This document shows positions 1-14,630 of a stretch of 20,217 nucleotides of DNA, one piece after another. The stretch is from positions 271,517-291,733 of the forward strand of contig CM074810.1 in NCBI GenBank assembly GCA_037447605.1, read 5' to 3'. The notes under the pieces are model-generated. The model was not told the DNA's origin. It saw only the letters and a program-made list of their open reading frames with translations, and ran no database searches. The first letter of the stretch is position 1, and each line of letters begins with the position of its first letter. Both the position numbers and the translations under genes were made by a program. Source of the DNA: Zygnema circumcarinatum. Taxonomy: Eukaryota > Streptophyta > Zygnematophyceae > Zygnematales > Zygnemataceae.

Positions 1-44
1 CCCCCCCCCCCCCCCCTCCGCCCAATTCCCTTATTCCTACTATT

Positions 45-1565
45 CTATCTCGCCGACTCCCCCACAAGCACTTCCGCTAAGCCCTTTTTCTCCGCTTCTG
101 AACCCAAAACCCTCGGGGGGGCGTGCCTGGACAAAACCCTAAGCTCCACATCTCCTCGAATTTCCAAAACCTGCGGAGCCGCATTGTAGCATCCGGCGGA
201 CATTCCCACGTCCGTCCTCACCACCCTCCCTCCACAGACACCGTTGATTCCGGCCGGCTGCTGAATCGTGTGGCCCACAATCATCCTCTTAGCCCCAGGA
301 ATCTTTTTTAGGGTTTCTTCAAGCAGCTCACAGTCACACTCACTCTCCTTCCTTTCCGAGTATTTTCTTGTCCAGACCACAGCGTCTGAACCCCGGAAAA
401 ACCTCGGGGCGGTTGGAGTTGGTTTTGGGGGCCATGGCTGGCCCTCCCTCCCCTCTCTCTCTCCCTTCTCTCTCTTCTCTCTCAACCCCAACACCCACTC
501 CCTCGACTCTCGATTAATCCGGTCAAGACCGTAGTCCACATGCTGAGGGAGAAGGCCTCCGTGAACAAATACAGAGCTTCCGATCACAAGAACGGCCGGA
601 TTTGATGCCAGGTGGCGCGCGGAGAACGCGCCACCTGGCCTTAAAGCCGCATATCTCGCTCGAGCTTCTGGGGAAATGTAAGGAGGAACGCCTTCAAGTG
701 GGTCTTTTGGAATTTCGGCCACGTGGCACTTCCTTTTAAGCTCATTGCCGATCCGTGTCCACGTGGCCCAATGGTCGAAGTCCCTCAACCCTTCCTTTGT
801 GGCGTAGGTAAACCAGCCGTCCATGTTCCCGGTTTCGTGGTTTCCGAGCAGAACGTGTACCTGTCCTCCGCTTCGTTGCGATTCCTTTCGCAGTTTTTCG
901 AGCAAATAAAGAACTGCAATTTCGCTGCCTCCACGATCGAGCTGGTCTCCTACCTGAACAAACATTACTTATACCCAACTTCAGAAAATTAGGGTTTCTG
1001 ACGAGTACAGACTGCTGCATTAGGGCTTAGAATCTCCAGACCCTAAAACTAAAAAACCCTAAAGTCCCAAAAACCCCAAACCATCCATACATGATAAGAG
1101 GCCCCCCCTCCCCCACACCTGCACGAGAACCGTCGATCCGCCAATCCAACGGTCCGAATCGTCGATGAGTCCCGCAATGCGCAGCGCCTCACGCGCTTTG
1201 GAGATGTCGCCATGGATGTCTCCCACAGCTACCACACGCTTCGCGGCAGGGAGGACTGTGGAAGAGGGAGAGGGCGAGGGAGAGGGAGAGGGAGAGGGAG
1301 AGTTGGCGGGAGTAAGGGAGGGCGAGGAGGGCAAGGGGGGAGAGGAGGGGAAGAGAAAGGAGAAGGAGGACTGGGAGGGAGAGGGAGGGGGAGAAGAGGA
1401 GGGAGAGGGACAGGAGGAAGAGGGAGAGGGAGAGGGAGAGGGGCCAAGGACGTAGCCTCCCACAGCGCAGTCAACGAGAGCGTCAACAAAGGTGGAGAGG
1501 ACGTTGGGCAGGTTCGAGCAGAGGGGGGAAGGAGAAGGGGGTGGCGGAGGCGTGAAGACCGCCAT
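45..1565 (-). CDS. Shewanella-like protein phosphatase (SLP), PPP-type Ser/Thr phosphatase
   Basis: Two exons: 1565-1119 (149 aa) and 953-45 (302 aa plus TAG), joined in phase 0 across a 165-bp GT-AG intron (954-1118) that splits the second metal motif as ...VQ|VGDQLDRGG. The 451-aa product carries every PPP metal-site motif: GDIHGD (115-120), GDQLDRG (151-157), GNHE (186-189), HGG (280-282) and GHT (376-378). The stretches SDRWIGGSTV, GLDRIN and INGVCGG match my recollection of plant SLP2-type phosphatases. These are bacterial-like Ser/Thr phosphatases of plants, algae and alveolates, found in plastid, mitochondrion or cytosol. I chose the first in-frame ATG; upstream frame starts are not ATG. 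Residues about 40-105 are Ser/Pro repeats from a CT-rich tract: a linker, part of a targeting region, or an unrecognised intron. A charged insert (about 306-334) precedes FRGSDAVVW. The family call is secure; the substrate is unknown. Confidence 0.88.
1257..1443. repeat. GGGAGA/CTCCCT tract inside the phosphatase N-terminus
   Basis: Purine-rich on the plus strand, so pyrimidine-rich in the sense of the minus-strand phosphatase gene, with GGGAGA-type hexamers. It stays open in the phosphatase frame, encoding Ser-Pro repeats, and ends just before the conserved catalytic domain. A sequence that looks like a splice acceptor (CTCTTCCACAG on the minus strand) lies at its downstream end. Confidence 0.8.
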
Positions 1566-3073
1566 GAGAGTGAGAGAGGGAGGAGGGAGATGGAGAGAGA
1601 AAGGAATCCAGGAGGGAGGGGGATACAGAGAGGAGGGGCGAGGCCGGATAGACAAAGGGGGGGGGGGTAAGTGTGGGAGAGAAAGAGATATATCGGGTCA
1701 AATTGTGACGATACGCTACGATACGGTAAGGTTTGCCAAAGACTGGCCGCAAAACGACAAACATCTATACGATTTCCGTACGCCTAAAGTACGGACTTCC
1801 CACTGGCTGACAAGTGGCGGCTCCTCATTGGTAGAATGCTGCATGCAATGTGATGTGGACCGGCTCCTCGTTGTTCTTCTTCCCCCCTTCCAATATAGGG
1901 GGGCCAGACTTAGCCCGGAGCGTACTAAATTCATGAATTTAGTATATTTGGGTTTTTAGTGAATTTAGTATACTAAAAGTTAACGTTTCGTGTACGAATT
2001 CCGGGTCGGGATCCGCGGCTCCGCTGAAACCAGCCGTACCAAAATGCGTACCTAGCCAATGCTTAATTCGCTCTATAGGCTTACTGAATTGACTTGGCCG
2101 TCAGTTAAGTCTGAACCCCACCTAATAAAATGTTGGTTTTGAGCCGTGGCCGGGTGAAGGCGTCTCGCCATCGTGAGACCGGTGGCAAATCTATTTCTAA
2201 TTCAATTTTTATTCTATTTGAATGAAGATGGAAAGAAATTCAGAGCGGTCCAAATCAGGAGGCGAAACAAAAACAGTGGTGCGTAGTCGTCCCCTTTGAG
2301 AATAAAAATGAAAAAAAAAAAAAAAAAGCACGACATAAGAAAAAATCATGGCATGGAAGCCCCTAAACGTCCTAGAGCCTCCTGCAGCCTTATTAATAGC
2401 TCTAATAGTTCTAACCCTCTCTCCCACTCTCCCTCTATCCTACTCTCCTTCTCTCCGTATCTCCCTCACTCCTCACTTCCTCACAGAGTCTCTCTCCCTC
2501 TTCCCCTCGCCATCATAAAATCGGCTCAAATGTTGATTGGAAAAAAACAAAAAAAATCATAAATATTATTCTCCTAATCATCCTAAAAAATCACTGAAAT
2601 CCAGCGGTCTGATAAATAGGATCCAACAGGATTCAATAAATACGTCCTTATTCTCTCTCTCTTCCTTCCCCTGTTTCCATGCTCGATGGCTCCGCTCCGT
2701 TGAAGCATAGAACACGGAATCAGTTAGAACGAAAGAATCACAAAAATTGCCGAGATAAACCCCCATAATATGGCGGTTGAGACCTTGAACCCCTCAACAT
2801 TCGGGGCGGAAGAAGGGGGCTTGGTGGAGTCTTGCTTACGATGCCTCCGCCAGGAGGAGGGGGAGAGCTCACTACCCCTGGTGGAAGAGGAGGAGGAGGA
2901 GGGGGGCGTGCTGGGGCACTGCAACTCACACTCAACAACAGGATTAGGTTTCGGGTTTCAGGAAGAGAGAGAGAGAGGGAGAGAGCGAGAGTGGGAGAGA
3001 GGGAATGAGGGAGATGGAGGGAGACGGCAGCGAGGGAGAGGGGGAGAGAAGGGGAAGGAAGGATAATGAGAGG
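1566..3073. other. Spacer between the phosphatase and the minus-strand cellulase
   Basis: About 1.5 kb with no supported gene. It serves as upstream region for the minus-strand phosphatase and downstream region for the minus-strand GH5 gene. It contains a G-run (about 1657-1667), a 22-bp palindrome (1923-1944), an A-run (about 2312-2327), CT-rich sequence (about 2415-2510) and GA-rich sequence (2962-3061). A 98-codon plus-strand open frame at 2770-3066 is glutamate- and arginine-rich, tracks the GA repeats, and shows no recognisable domain. Confidence 0.6.
1923..1944. promoter_or_regulatory. 22-bp perfect palindrome with adjacent direct repeat
   Basis: The palindrome is centred on TCATGA with arms TACTAAATT/AATTTAGTA. 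The motif TGAATTTAGTATA from its right half recurs at 1960-1972. It lies about 360 bp upstream of the phosphatase ATG. It could be a dimeric transcription-factor site or a cruciform-forming relic of a transposable element. No function is shown by the sequence. Confidence 0.4.
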
Positions 3074-6000
3074 TCAAACATCACACCTATAATCGGAGTA
3101 TTGGTTGAATTCTAAGAGCAAAATCTTGTCCATGTTGACTGTTGTCCAGTCATCCATGAGGATGCCGCCCGTGTCTACTGAGTTCGGGCCCCACGTGAAG
3201 TAGGTCCAAACCAGCTGCTTAGAACTGCAGACGCAGCCAACAGAAGTTAAGGAAAAGAAAAGGGAGGGGAAGGAAAGAAATACTATAAAAATTGGGATGT
3301 CTGTATCTTGACATTTCCGAGTCGGGAGAGCGATGAGGTGGAGGAGAAGGGAGGAGAAGGGAGAGGGAGAGAAGGGAAGTGGAGATGGGAGGAAGAGGGA
3401 GGAGGCAGAGAAGGGAAGTGGAAATGGGAGGGAGAGGGAGAAAGGGGAGGGAGAGAAGGGAAGGGGGAAGGGGAGCGAGAGGATACTACCTGGTTGCATC
3501 TCACAGAAGCTTAGACCCTCTCTTTCCTTTTTCTTGTCTTCCCGCTGCCCAGTGCCTCTCCTACCCTCTGCAACTCTTCCCTTTTGCTCTTTTATTTAAT
3601 TTTCTATCTCCCTCTGCCTGAACTTTTTCATGCCTATGTGAAACTGACAGTTTCAACATAGAAACCCGCAGTATGCTTGGATCCGTTTTCTTGGTATGCA
3701 AGTTTGGGAAGGAGAAAAGAATGAAGGTCTTACTCTATGTAGTTAAGGAAAGTTTGAAACCATGCTTTCTCGACAAGGGCGAGGGGCTCCGTGCTGTTGA
3801 AGATTACTTTTGTTCCAAATTCTCCCACCCAGACAGGTGCAATATTTTGGTCATGCACAAAGCCGTAAACATTGTCCCAGTGCTGCTGCAAGTTGTCTGG
3901 AAAATTAACCGCTTTGAGCCACGTGTTGTTTGCGACATAAGGGCCATACTCATGGATAGAGTACACGAGCTTATTGGGTTCCTGAATCGCCGACAAATTT
4001 ACGGTACGAGTTAAGCAAAACTAAAGCGATGGAAGTGAAATCAGAAAGGGAGCAGTATAGTGGTGAATGCTTTTCAAAATTCACAGGGGAGCAATAGTGG
4101 AGAGCTCCAAGTATAGTCCTCTCATCTACAGCTAATAGATGTGTTTCATTAGTTGATGCTGGGAGGTGGTGGGGGTTGAACTCATGGGGTTGAACTTAGA
4201 AAACGAGAGAGAGAGAGAGAGAGATAGAGAAAGAGAGCGACAGACTTACCGTCAGATTCAAGGGATACTGCAGCAAGGGTATGAGGTTTCCTCCCCAGTT
4301 TGCGTCATAATACATTCCTTCCACGCAGATTAGCCAGGCAGGGTTGATCTCCAGAATCGCTTCAGCAGCCCTAAAGTGACCAAACAATCAACTCAAATTG
4401 GGAGGCGCCAATTAATCATTCCTGTGAGGTAAAGTGATATCCTGATTCCTGAACTTCCAAGAATTGGTCTTTATCGCATGACTGGGTCTCCCGAATCGTT
4501 CAATAGTCACGTTTGTACATTTGGATATTAGTGTTCTCTCCCAATACTTCTTCCGGTTGTCCCATAGCGCTCTAAAAATCCTACAAATGTGCTTTATGCG
4601 TTCTTTATCACTGATGCAAAAACTCTTTCTTTTATCCAACTTCCTCGTCCCGTCCCTCTCCCCTTCTCTTATCTGCACCTTGATGTATTTGGAATCAGCT
4701 TCCTTAACTAGTTTATACTGTGCTGCCGAAAATGCTCTCCTGTTGTTAAAAAGGAAAAGACAAAAATCTTGTAAAAAGTTCTTACGTTAGTGCAGCATAT
4801 CGCCAATTGTTGTCGTTTGTGCTCATATCCCAAACGGGAGCAACCGCACCTCCAAAATGAGGCTCGTTGAACAGGTCTACCTGTACAACAAAAAACGACT
4901 TTCATTCTTCTCGATGCAGAACTTGCACAATAGAGAATAGGTATCACTTTGACTGCAGGATTAATCCCTCTCGCTCTCTCGTTCTTCTCCTCTCACTTGT
5001 CTCTCCGTCGCTGTATCCAGTTCCCTCCATCATCCTTCAAGCTGCCTCTCTGTCAGCTTGCGCCTCTTTCCTCTTTCTAACCTACAAGTCACTTGCCTCT
5101 CCCTTCTCTTCACTCACTCCCTCTCCCTCTCCCTTCCCCCTCCTTCATACACACACACGCACACTGATTTGCATCCGAAAAGTGAATTGAATCGGAGACT
5201 TATTCGTTGTACTCCAGCATTGACTAAAGCATTGAACAGAGATATGTGAGTCCCCAAAATAGTGGGAAAATTCAAGTGCCGAATGATCAGAACTAAAAAT
5301 CGCCACTAGCAACTCAGATTCCAAGTCCTAAGGTTGCTCCTACTTCGTGTAACCTCGAAACGTGGATGTACGTTTCATTTCTGTCCCCTCCCCCTCCCCC
5401 CCCCCCCTCCCCCCACCTCCCCCCCCCTCCCTCCCCTTCTTTTTCTCTAAGTGTTTCAAACTCACCCCAACTACTGCATCGTAATCTTTAAGTGCGGTTG
5501 CAACACTCTTCCACGTGTCAAGCCAATACGATGTCGGATACGTTTCATTGTACCAAAGCCCATCCTCCGGCTTTCCGGTTTTATCTGTCACGTCACGTCG
5601 ATGGTAATCCAAAATCACTCTCATGCCTTTGTCTCCGGCAGCTTGCACGACTGACTGCATCGCTTCTATCGAAGTTTTGGCCTTCAGAAAAAAAAAAAAA
5701 AAAAAGAAAAAAACAGGGAACAACGGCATGAGAAAAACTTTGTCAGACAATCTCTCATATCCTCTTTAACAAAAGCACACAAATGAACCTCTAAATTCTA
5801 AACTCTAATCCAACACCCCCTAAACCCCTATTACCTAAACTCTAAACATCAAGCCACAAACCCCTTCACCTTAAAACCTAACCCCAAACTTTAACCCGAA
5901 ACCAGAGAGGCTGAGGTCAGTGACTTGCCGAAGTAGGGATTGCGAAACACTTACGAGTAGGTCAGGATTTTTTTCGAGATCAATTGCCGTCTTTATAGGC

Positions 6001-7321
6001 ACAACACCCTCTTGGACGCAGCTCCCTGCAAAGGGGAGACGGATGAGATTGAAGCCCAAAACCTTCATCTGATCGAGGTAGGAGGAATAGCTCCGGACCC
6101 ACAGCCCATCCACAATGCAGTTTGCGCTCTCAAAGCCATTCCAGTTAATCCCCGAAAAGAAAACCTGACCAAGCCAAGCCAAGCCAACACAAAACCGTAC
6201 ATGATTAGCTGCAAACACTTTAGATTAAATATATTCGCAGAGGGTATGTGTTCTCCCACTCTCATTCTCGCATCCTCACTCCAGCCCTCTCTCTCACTCT
6301 CTCTCGCTCTCTCTCTCTCCCCCTCTCTCTCTCTCTCTCTCTCTCGCTCTCGCTCTCCCCCTTCCCCCTCTCTCCTCCCCAAATCCCTCACCTGCTAACC
6401 CCTACCCCTCTCTCTTCCCCGCTCTCCCAGTCCCACACTCCTCGCCCTCCCCCTCCCCCTTTCACTCCCTCACCCTCCTCTCTCGCTCTCCCCCTCTTTC
6501 CCTCTCCCGAAGCCTGCCATTCTCTCCGTCTCTTCCTCCCCCCCCTCCCTCCTCTCCGACGTCCACTCCCTCTCCCCCACCCTGCCATTCTCTCCTTCTC
6601 GTCCCCCCTCTCCCTCCTCTCCTACGTCCGCTCCCTTTCCCTCCTCTTCTCTTCTCCACGCCTTCTCTCCTCTCCACCTACTTCACCTCGTCTTTTCCCT
6701 CCTCGCTCTCTTCCTCGTCTCTGCCACTCCCTCTTCACAACCCCCATGGAGACGTCCTACTGATACATAAACATTGGACGTGTACAGCTGGCGTACTAAC
6801 ATGTCAAAAGAAAAAAGAAATACTGGCTATGATCTAACAAACCTCAAAAAAACAATGCTTACAGCCCACTTGTTGGATGCAGTTTACGGACGCCGAGATG
6901 CAAAAAAGTACACGTTCAATTATTATAAACTGCAACTACAAGCTACTATAACAACTGGGCATGAAGGTTTCAAGATGAGTTCTGGACATAAAGATAACTA
7001 TGGTTGAAATGTGGGAACACAAACCAAATCTCCGTCCTCGTCGACAATTCTGTTGCCTTTGGTACTCCAGTAGCCTTTCCCTTCCTTAAGTTTCCTCTGC
7101 GGGAGTTTTGAATCCCCAAGTTCATTGCTTGGAAGTAGGCTTGAAAACGCCAAACTTAGTAATGTCAAGGCAACTACAAGTCGTAGGACCTGCAGAGAAA
7201 TAGGACCATCAACACAGGTTTCGCGTGAGCTCTTACTTATTAAAAAGATGGCATGGATGTTTTCCGCATGTAAGAGCTTACATGTCACTCGTTTCAAGAC
7301 AAACATTGCACAAACTCGCAT
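3074..7321 (-). CDS. GH5-family cellulase (endo-beta-1,4-glucanase), secreted, minus-strand paralogue
   Basis: Seven exons join in phase with GT-AG borders: 7189-7025, 6164-5955, 5681-5466, 4880-4786, 4370-4250, 3981-3734 and 3224-3074 (TGA at 3076-3074). GH5 landmarks are FFSGINWNGFE, NLIRLPFAG, ILDYHRRD, DLFNEPH with the proton-donor Glu, YSIHEYGP, PVWVGEFGTK with the nucleophile Glu, and WTYFTWGP. The pattern resembles bacterial-type GH5_1 endoglucanases. The first exon is uncertain. My preferred model is a two-codon exon (ATG CGA, 7321-7316) spliced to 7189, giving a hydrophobic signal peptide beginning MRVLRLVVALTLLSLAFSS and a 403-aa protein, with donor Glu205 and nucleophile Glu325. 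Reading through from the same ATG without splicing is the alternative. No stop or frameshift breaks the exons, so the gene looks active. Confidence 0.88.
3225..3733 (-). repeat. Purine-rich tract in the last intron of the minus-strand GH5 gene
   Basis: This 509-bp intron separates the GEFG-containing exon from the terminal exon. Positions about 3330-3480 are GGGAGA-rich on the plus strand, so CCCTCT-rich in the gene's own sense. The acceptor is TCTGCAG at 3231-3225 and the donor GTAAGA at 3733-3728. Open frames on both strands here are products of the repeat. Confidence 0.7.
4200..4230. repeat. GA microsatellite in a GH5 intron
   Basis: A GA dinucleotide run with a few interruptions, inside the 268-bp intron 3982-4249 of the minus-strand GH5 gene and starting about 20 bp from its donor side. 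It is CT-rich in the sense of that gene. Confidence 0.7.
4962..5165. repeat. CT-rich tract in the 585-bp GH5 intron 4881-5465
   Basis: This is pyrimidine-rich on the plus strand and therefore purine-rich in the sense of the minus-strand gene, opposite to most tracts here. A C/CT-rich block (about 5376-5442) lies in the same intron close to the donor at 5465, and short ACACAC repeats occur around 5150-5163. No gene is visible. Confidence 0.6.
5778..5895. repeat. Degenerate AAACCCT-like array in a GH5 intron
   Basis: Imperfect variants of the telomere-type heptamer (CTAAACCC, CTAAACTC, CCTAACCCC and similar) run through most of the intron 5682-5954 of the minus-strand GH5 gene. A poly-A block (about 5688-5713) lies near the acceptor side. 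Confidence 0.5.
6245..6755. repeat. CT/CCCT low-complexity tract in the largest GH5 intron
   Basis: About 500 bp of CT, CCCT and CTTCTC repeats in the 860-bp intron 6165-7024 of the minus-strand GH5 gene. It is pyrimidine-rich on the plus strand, so purine-rich in the gene's own sense. Long serine/leucine/proline or arginine/glutamate frames here are repeat artefacts. Confidence 0.7.
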
Positions 7322-7570
7322 AGAAAAAATCGCAGAGTTCACGCATTTCTCACATTTTTTGGTAACATTCTGAAGTCCACACTCTTTCGAAGACCTTCCC
7401 TCCCTCGTCCTGACTAGAAACTCCTCCAACAAATTCTGCGGATATTTCAGCAGTGCAACAATCTGAGAGAGAACGCCGCCAGAGGGAGCGATAGCGAGAA
7501 AGGCACACAGAGGGAGAGAGCCCCCTTCTCCTTCCCCTCCTCCTCCTGTCTCTCCATTGCTTAGCTAGCG

Positions 7571-7640
7571 AGATGTGAAAAGCGAAATGTAAAATGCAAA
7601 ATGCAAAACGCAGAATGCAGAATGCTGAATGTGAAATGTG
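7571..7640. repeat. Short tandem repeat of AAAATGC/GAATGC type
   Basis: About nine imperfect copies of a 7-8 bp unit (GAAATGT, AAAATGC, AAAACGC, AGAATGC, TGAATGT). Single units recur at about 7689-7702 and 7770-7776. It lies roughly 250 bp upstream of the likely start of the minus-strand GH5 gene. Confidence 0.65.
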
Positions 7641-8154
7641 GCTTGAAGCAGGCAAAAGAAAAAACTTAAGCAACTGTTTTTCCAATCAGAATGCAGGAAT
7701 GCAACACTCTTTTCCACTGCATGCTTGCAAGTCCTCGCCAAAGACAGGCAAAAAAACGTGCTTTTTGCAGAATGCTAACAAGTTACAGCCGCTGGCCTGC
7801 ACCATCATCCGGATCTGGTCCTTTGCAACATCTTTACAGACAGCAACTAGCATCAGAGACGATAAAAAAAATCATTATTTTAGCCTGCTATCGAGTAAGC
7901 AGATGGAACTGCTCCCTTGCAGCATGCTTCAAACCAGCAACAAATGATCAAAAGAGCCCCCTTGACAGAATGATGCGAGAAAAAAGATGCTGTAACAAAA
8001 AAAAACTGATGCAGAAAACATAATCTTGACTGCAGAATGTTTCTGATACAAAAAATACGAAAAAAATGAGCGCCTTGCTTACCAGCATCTGCAGCAGCAA
8101 GCAGGGGGGGAGCAGCCACCTGTGAGAGCTGAGCTGCCCTGAGTGGAGGTGCAG

Positions 8155-8313
8155 GTGCAGGCCTGTACCAACTGTACAGACTGACTAGAATGTACGGAAA
8201 TCCAAACTCCTGTCAGTCAACAGGCGTCGTCAAGTGGAGGGGAAGGTGCAGGCCTGTACAAACGGTACTATAATGTACGGAAATCCATAATCCTGTCAGC
8301 AACAGGCGTCACT
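8155..8313. repeat. ~91-bp tandem duplication
   Basis: The first unit (8155-8245) and the second (from 8246) share GTGCAGGCCTGTAC, AATGTACGGAAATCC and TCCTGTCAG followed by CAACAGGCGTC, in the same order and spacing. A third, diverged copy of the second half lies at about 8605-8700, beyond the transposon, with the same TCCTGTCAGTCAACAGG core. Confidence 0.75.
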
Positions 8314-8374
8314 AACGAGCAGGAGAGGGAGTGGTGGGGAGCTTCTGGAGAATCTTCATCCTGACATTACAGTA

Positions 8375-8595
8375 CAGTAGACCCCCCCAATATTTTCGCC
8401 ATGGTTTCGGCAAATATTGGGCGAAAATATTGGGTAGCGAAAATATAAGGGTGCGTGTTAACAATAGGCGGGCAGTATTATGTTAAAAAGGTTTTGGCAA
8501 ATTCAGGGCGAAAATATTGGGGAGCGAAAATATTGGGGAGCGAAAATATTGGGGAGCGAAAATAAGAGGGGCGAAAATATTGGGGGGGTCTACTG
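8375..8595. mobile_element. Non-autonomous pogo/Tigger-like DNA transposon (MITE)
   Basis: The 221-bp element starts CAGTAGACCCCCC and ends with its exact reverse complement, flanked by TA on both sides (8373-8374 and 8596-8597). Including flanks, the inverted ends are perfect over 29 bp (8372-8400 with 8570-8598). TA target duplications with CAGTAGAC-type termini are typical of pogo/Tigger members of the Tc1/mariner superfamily. The interior has no transposase frame. It holds repeats of a 16-bp unit, GCGAAAATATTGGGGA, in three perfect copies at 8508-8555 plus degenerate ones, and related copies at about 8419-8450. The perfect ends suggest recent insertion. The boundaries are clear; the family name is inferred from the termini. 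Confidence 0.75.
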
Positions 8596-9419
8596 TACCG
8601 GGCATTTGCAGGAATGTACGGACAGTACCAACTGTCGGACTGTGTTTTGATAACTGTACGGATACCGAATTTCCTGTCAGTCAACAGGAGCCGTCAACGG
8701 TCCTCTCCGCATCCAGCGCTAGGGATCGTCTTTCTTCTGGCCACCAACTAATGAGGATTGGCACGTTACGTGGCGCATCCCTATTGGATGACTGGAATCA
8801 CGACCAAAAAATTGTACGGTTTAGGACGTAAAAGTAAGCCTTGCTTACACATGCAAAAAAGCACATGGCAGCCAATAACAGGCTGCCAGGTCAGCACAGC
8901 TGCCAGCGTGGCGATCCGTGATTGGCCGATTGTGACAGTCAATGACTGACAACGAATTGATTCCCGACACTTGTAAGACCTAGGTCACCTCTAAAAGTAC
9001 AGCCTAGCCGACAATTCCGTACGCTTGGAAGGCGCACTTAGACATGATTTTGTACAACCTCCTGCCGCCAGTGTGACGTGACAGCCGCCTAGGAGCCCCA
9101 AGCTACAAAGTTTTAGTTTTCAAAGGCGGCGCGATCAGCGGAGGGGGTGCCAGGCTGAAGGGTCAGAGAACGGACGGCTGCGATCAGCCTGCTAGAAATC
9201 TGGACGGCTGAAACCGACCTGCAAGTAGGCCCGCAAGTGGCCGACCAGCGACCGACCCAGAACGGCCACAAGGTGTCCGTACGCAAAAAATCTCCCGCCA
9301 GAAACAACCACGAATGAGAAGCTTCCACCTGTACGCCCTCCGGAAATTCCGTAGAAATTATCGCGATATATCTCGGTATATCCCAGTCTATTCTGAGCGC
9401 TCCGATATACCGACCGTTG

Positions 9420-9935
9420 CTCCCACCTTTTCACTCCCACTCCCGCTTCAACTCCTGCCCGTGTTGTCCTTCTCCTCCCGTTCCCTCCCTCTCCCTCTCC
9501 GTCTCCCTCTCCCTCTGCCTCTACCTCTCACTCTCCCTCTGCCTCTACCTCTCACTCTCCCTCTCCCTCTGCCTCTCCCTCTCCCTCTGCCTCTCCCTCT
9601 CCCTCTGCCTCTGCCTCGTCCTTGCCCTTTCCCTCACTCTGTTTGCGCCAATTAGAGGCTTCTCTGCTGATTGTGCGCCAGGTCGGCTCCTCCTCCATTA
9701 ATTTCTGTACTCCTTCAATCTCTCAATCTCGCGCTCTCGCACTCTCTATCTCCCTTTGTCTCCCTCCCTGTAGCTTTGTCACTCTCGCTTTGTCTCTCCC
9801 TTTCTCCGTGTCGCGCTCTCTCTCTGTCTCTTTCTCTCTCTCTTTCTCTCTCTCCCTCTCTATATCTCTCTCTTTTTCTCTCTCTCTCTATCTCCCTCTC
9901 TCTTGCTCTCTCGAGATTGCCCTATTTCTCTACTT
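9420..9935. repeat. CT-rich block upstream of the plus-strand GH5 gene
   Basis: CCCTCT and CTCTGC repeats (about 9480-9620), then CT microsatellite with interruptions (about 9715-9915), interrupted by unique sequence at 9640-9710. It ends about 50 bp before the ATG at 9982, so it probably covers core promoter and 5' leader. A polypyrimidine initiator region is possible but not shown. Confidence 0.65.
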
Positions 9936-9981
9936 CATCTAAAAGCTGCATTTTTTGTGGTCTCCAGCAGGCGGGCCCCTC

Positions 9982-14626
<4,645 letters not shown>

Positions 14627-14630
<4 letters not shown>

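Larger units (their letters stand above)
7322..9981. other. Head-to-head spacer between the two GH5 genes
   Basis: About 2.7 kb that must hold the divergent promoters of both cellulase genes. It contains AATGC-type short repeats (7571-7640), a ~91-bp duplicated unit (8155-8313) with a diverged third copy, a pogo/Tigger-like transposon (8375-8595), AT- and CCAAT-containing unique sequence (about 8730-9410), and a CT-rich block (9420-9935) directly upstream of the plus-strand gene. No protein-coding gene is supported in it. Confidence 0.65.

Noticed and set aside
1-44. C-run at the left edge as a chromosome end
   Set aside because: It is plain homopolymer and CT sequence without telomere heptamers, and similar C-runs occur inside the window.
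2770-3066. 98-codon plus-strand frame starting with ATG
   Set aside because: The composition follows the GA repeat, there is no known motif, and it lies in the 3' flank of the minus-strand cellulase. A lineage-specific small protein cannot be excluded.
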